5,814 nt of DNA from Bradyrhizobiaceae bacterium (GTDB taxonomy: Bacteria > Pseudomonadota > Alphaproteobacteria > Rhizobiales > Xanthobacteraceae), in contig JAEULX010000229.1 in the NCBI GenBank assembly GCA_016793685.1, positions 1 to 5,814 on the forward strand, read 5' to 3'. The notes beneath the pieces were generated by a model. It saw nothing but the letters and a program-made list of their open reading frames with translations, made no database searches and was not told the DNA's origin. Position numbers and translations under genes: made by a program. Position 1 is the first letter of the stretch; the number at the start of each line of letters is the position of its first letter. This document shows positions 5,108-5,814 of the stretch, one piece after another.

Positions 5108-5814
5108 ATGATCATCGATTGTCACGGCCACTACACCACCGAACCGCGCCAGCTGCTCGATTTTCGCCAACGCCAGATCGCGGCGCTGAAAGACCCTGGC
5201 GAGAGGCCGAGCCGCGCGGCGCTCGCCGTCAGCGACGACGAGATCCGCGCGAGCCTCGAAGGCGCGCAACTGCGGCTGCAGCGCGCGCGCGGCACCGACC
5301 TCACCCTGTTCTCCCCGCGCGCGTCCGGCATGGCCCACCATATCGGCGACGCCGGCACGAGCCTGGAATGGTCGCAGGCGTGCAACGAGATGATCCATCG
5401 CGTCTGCACGCTCTATCCGCGCAACTTCGTCGGCGTGTGTCAGCTTCCGCAGTCCCCCGGCGTCAATCCCGCGAATTGCGTCGATGAGCTCGAACGCTGC
5501 GTCCGCGAGTTCGGCTTCGTCGGCTGCAATCTCAATCCCGACCCGTCCGGCGGCCACTGGACTGCGCCGCCGCTGACCGACCGCTGGTGGTATCCGCTCT
5601 ACGAAAAGATGGTCGAGCTCGACGTGCCGGCGATGGTCCATGTGAGCGCCTCGTGCAACGAGAACTTCCACACCACCGGCGCGCATTACATCAATGCCGA
5701 TACGACAGCCTTCATGCAGTTCATCACCGCCGACCTGTTCGTGGATTTTCCCACGCTGAAATTCATCATTCCGCATGGCGGCGGCGCGGTGCCCTATCAC
5801 TGGGGCCGCTATCG
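5108..5814 (+). CDS. ligJ: 4-oxalomesaconate hydratase, amidohydrolase superfamily (3' end outside window)
   Basis: Starting at ATG 5108, 235 codons plus two bases are present; the gene runs off the right edge and its stop is not seen. Family members are roughly 340 aa, so about two thirds is here. The N-terminus MIIDCHGHYT carries the HxH metal motif (H6, H8). Later metal/active-site positions of the LigJ type are present: H178 in ELDVPAMVHVS and H223 in IPHGGGAVPYHWGR. The blocks GCNLNPDPSGGHWTAPPLTD (139-158) and RWWYPLYEKMVELD (159-172) closely follow LigJ. It hydrates 4-oxalomesaconate to 4-carboxy-4-hydroxy-2-oxoadipate, the substrate of the adjacent ligK product. The ribosome binding site is weak (AGG at 5096-5098), suggesting coupling to ligK translation. 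The main alternative is another amidohydrolase/decarboxylase of the ACMSD group, but the ligK context favours LigJ. Confidence 0.88.
   Translation, partial: MIIDCHGHYTTEPRQLLDFRQRQIAALKDPGERPSRAALAVSDDEIRASLEGAQLRLQRARGTDLTLFSPRASGMAHHIGDAGTSLEWSQACNEMIHRVCTLYPRNFVGVCQLPQSPGVNPANCVDELERCVREFGFVGCNLNPDPSGGHWTAPPLTDRWWYPLYEKMVELDVPAMVHVSASCNENFHTTGAHYINADTTAFMQFITADLFVDFPTLKFIIPHGGGAVPYHWGRY

Noticed and set aside
5060..5800. Minus-strand ORF of 246 aa opposite ligJ
   Set aside because: The plus strand encodes a clear LigJ with HxH, H178 and HGGG motifs; the minus frame is its mirror.

Overview
The window looks like chromosome from a GC-rich alphaproteobacterium of the Bradyrhizobium/Rhodopseudomonas type. 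This is inferred from the gene families, the codon bias of the lig genes and the Gly/Trp/Tyr-rich secreted protein, not from a marker gene. All genes I accept are on the + strand, in three blocks separated by non-coding DNA rich in inverted repeats.

Block 1 (about 400-2678) is a two-gene acetate-uptake operon. A candidate promoter and dyad region at 406-531 precedes yjcH (small DUF485 membrane protein, 727-1032). yjcH overlaps actP (sodium/acetate symporter, 1029-2678) by an ATGA junction. The usual partner acs (acetyl-CoA synthetase) is not in the window. Bases 1-400 show no convincing gene.

Block 2 (2679-4165) starts 18 bases after actP with a compact palindromic element at 2697-2860. It has near-perfect 17-bp terminal inverted repeats enclosing two further hairpins, so it looks like a MITE, an IS remnant or a structured RNA. 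About 340 bases of featureless DNA follow. Next comes a gene for an exported glycine/proline-rich protein (start 3205) whose 27-bp tandem repeat array is interrupted by an in-frame TAG at 3673. Beyond the TAG the same frame stays intact to a TGA at 4024-4026, so the gene is either recently truncated or read through. A series of hairpins, the last terminator-like (4143-4165), closes the block.

Block 3 (4395 to the right edge) is a high-GC aromatic-catabolism operon. ligK (4-carboxy-4-hydroxy-2-oxoadipate aldolase) is followed 20 bases later by ligJ (4-oxalomesaconate hydratase, amidohydrolase superfamily), which runs off the window. They encode the last two steps of the protocatechuate 4,5-cleavage/gallate route: LigJ hydrates 4-oxalomesaconate, and LigK splits the product to pyruvate and oxaloacetate. 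Together with block 1, the window carries two separate carbon-source functions, acetate import and lignin-type aromatic breakdown. Nothing in the sequence shows that they are co-regulated.
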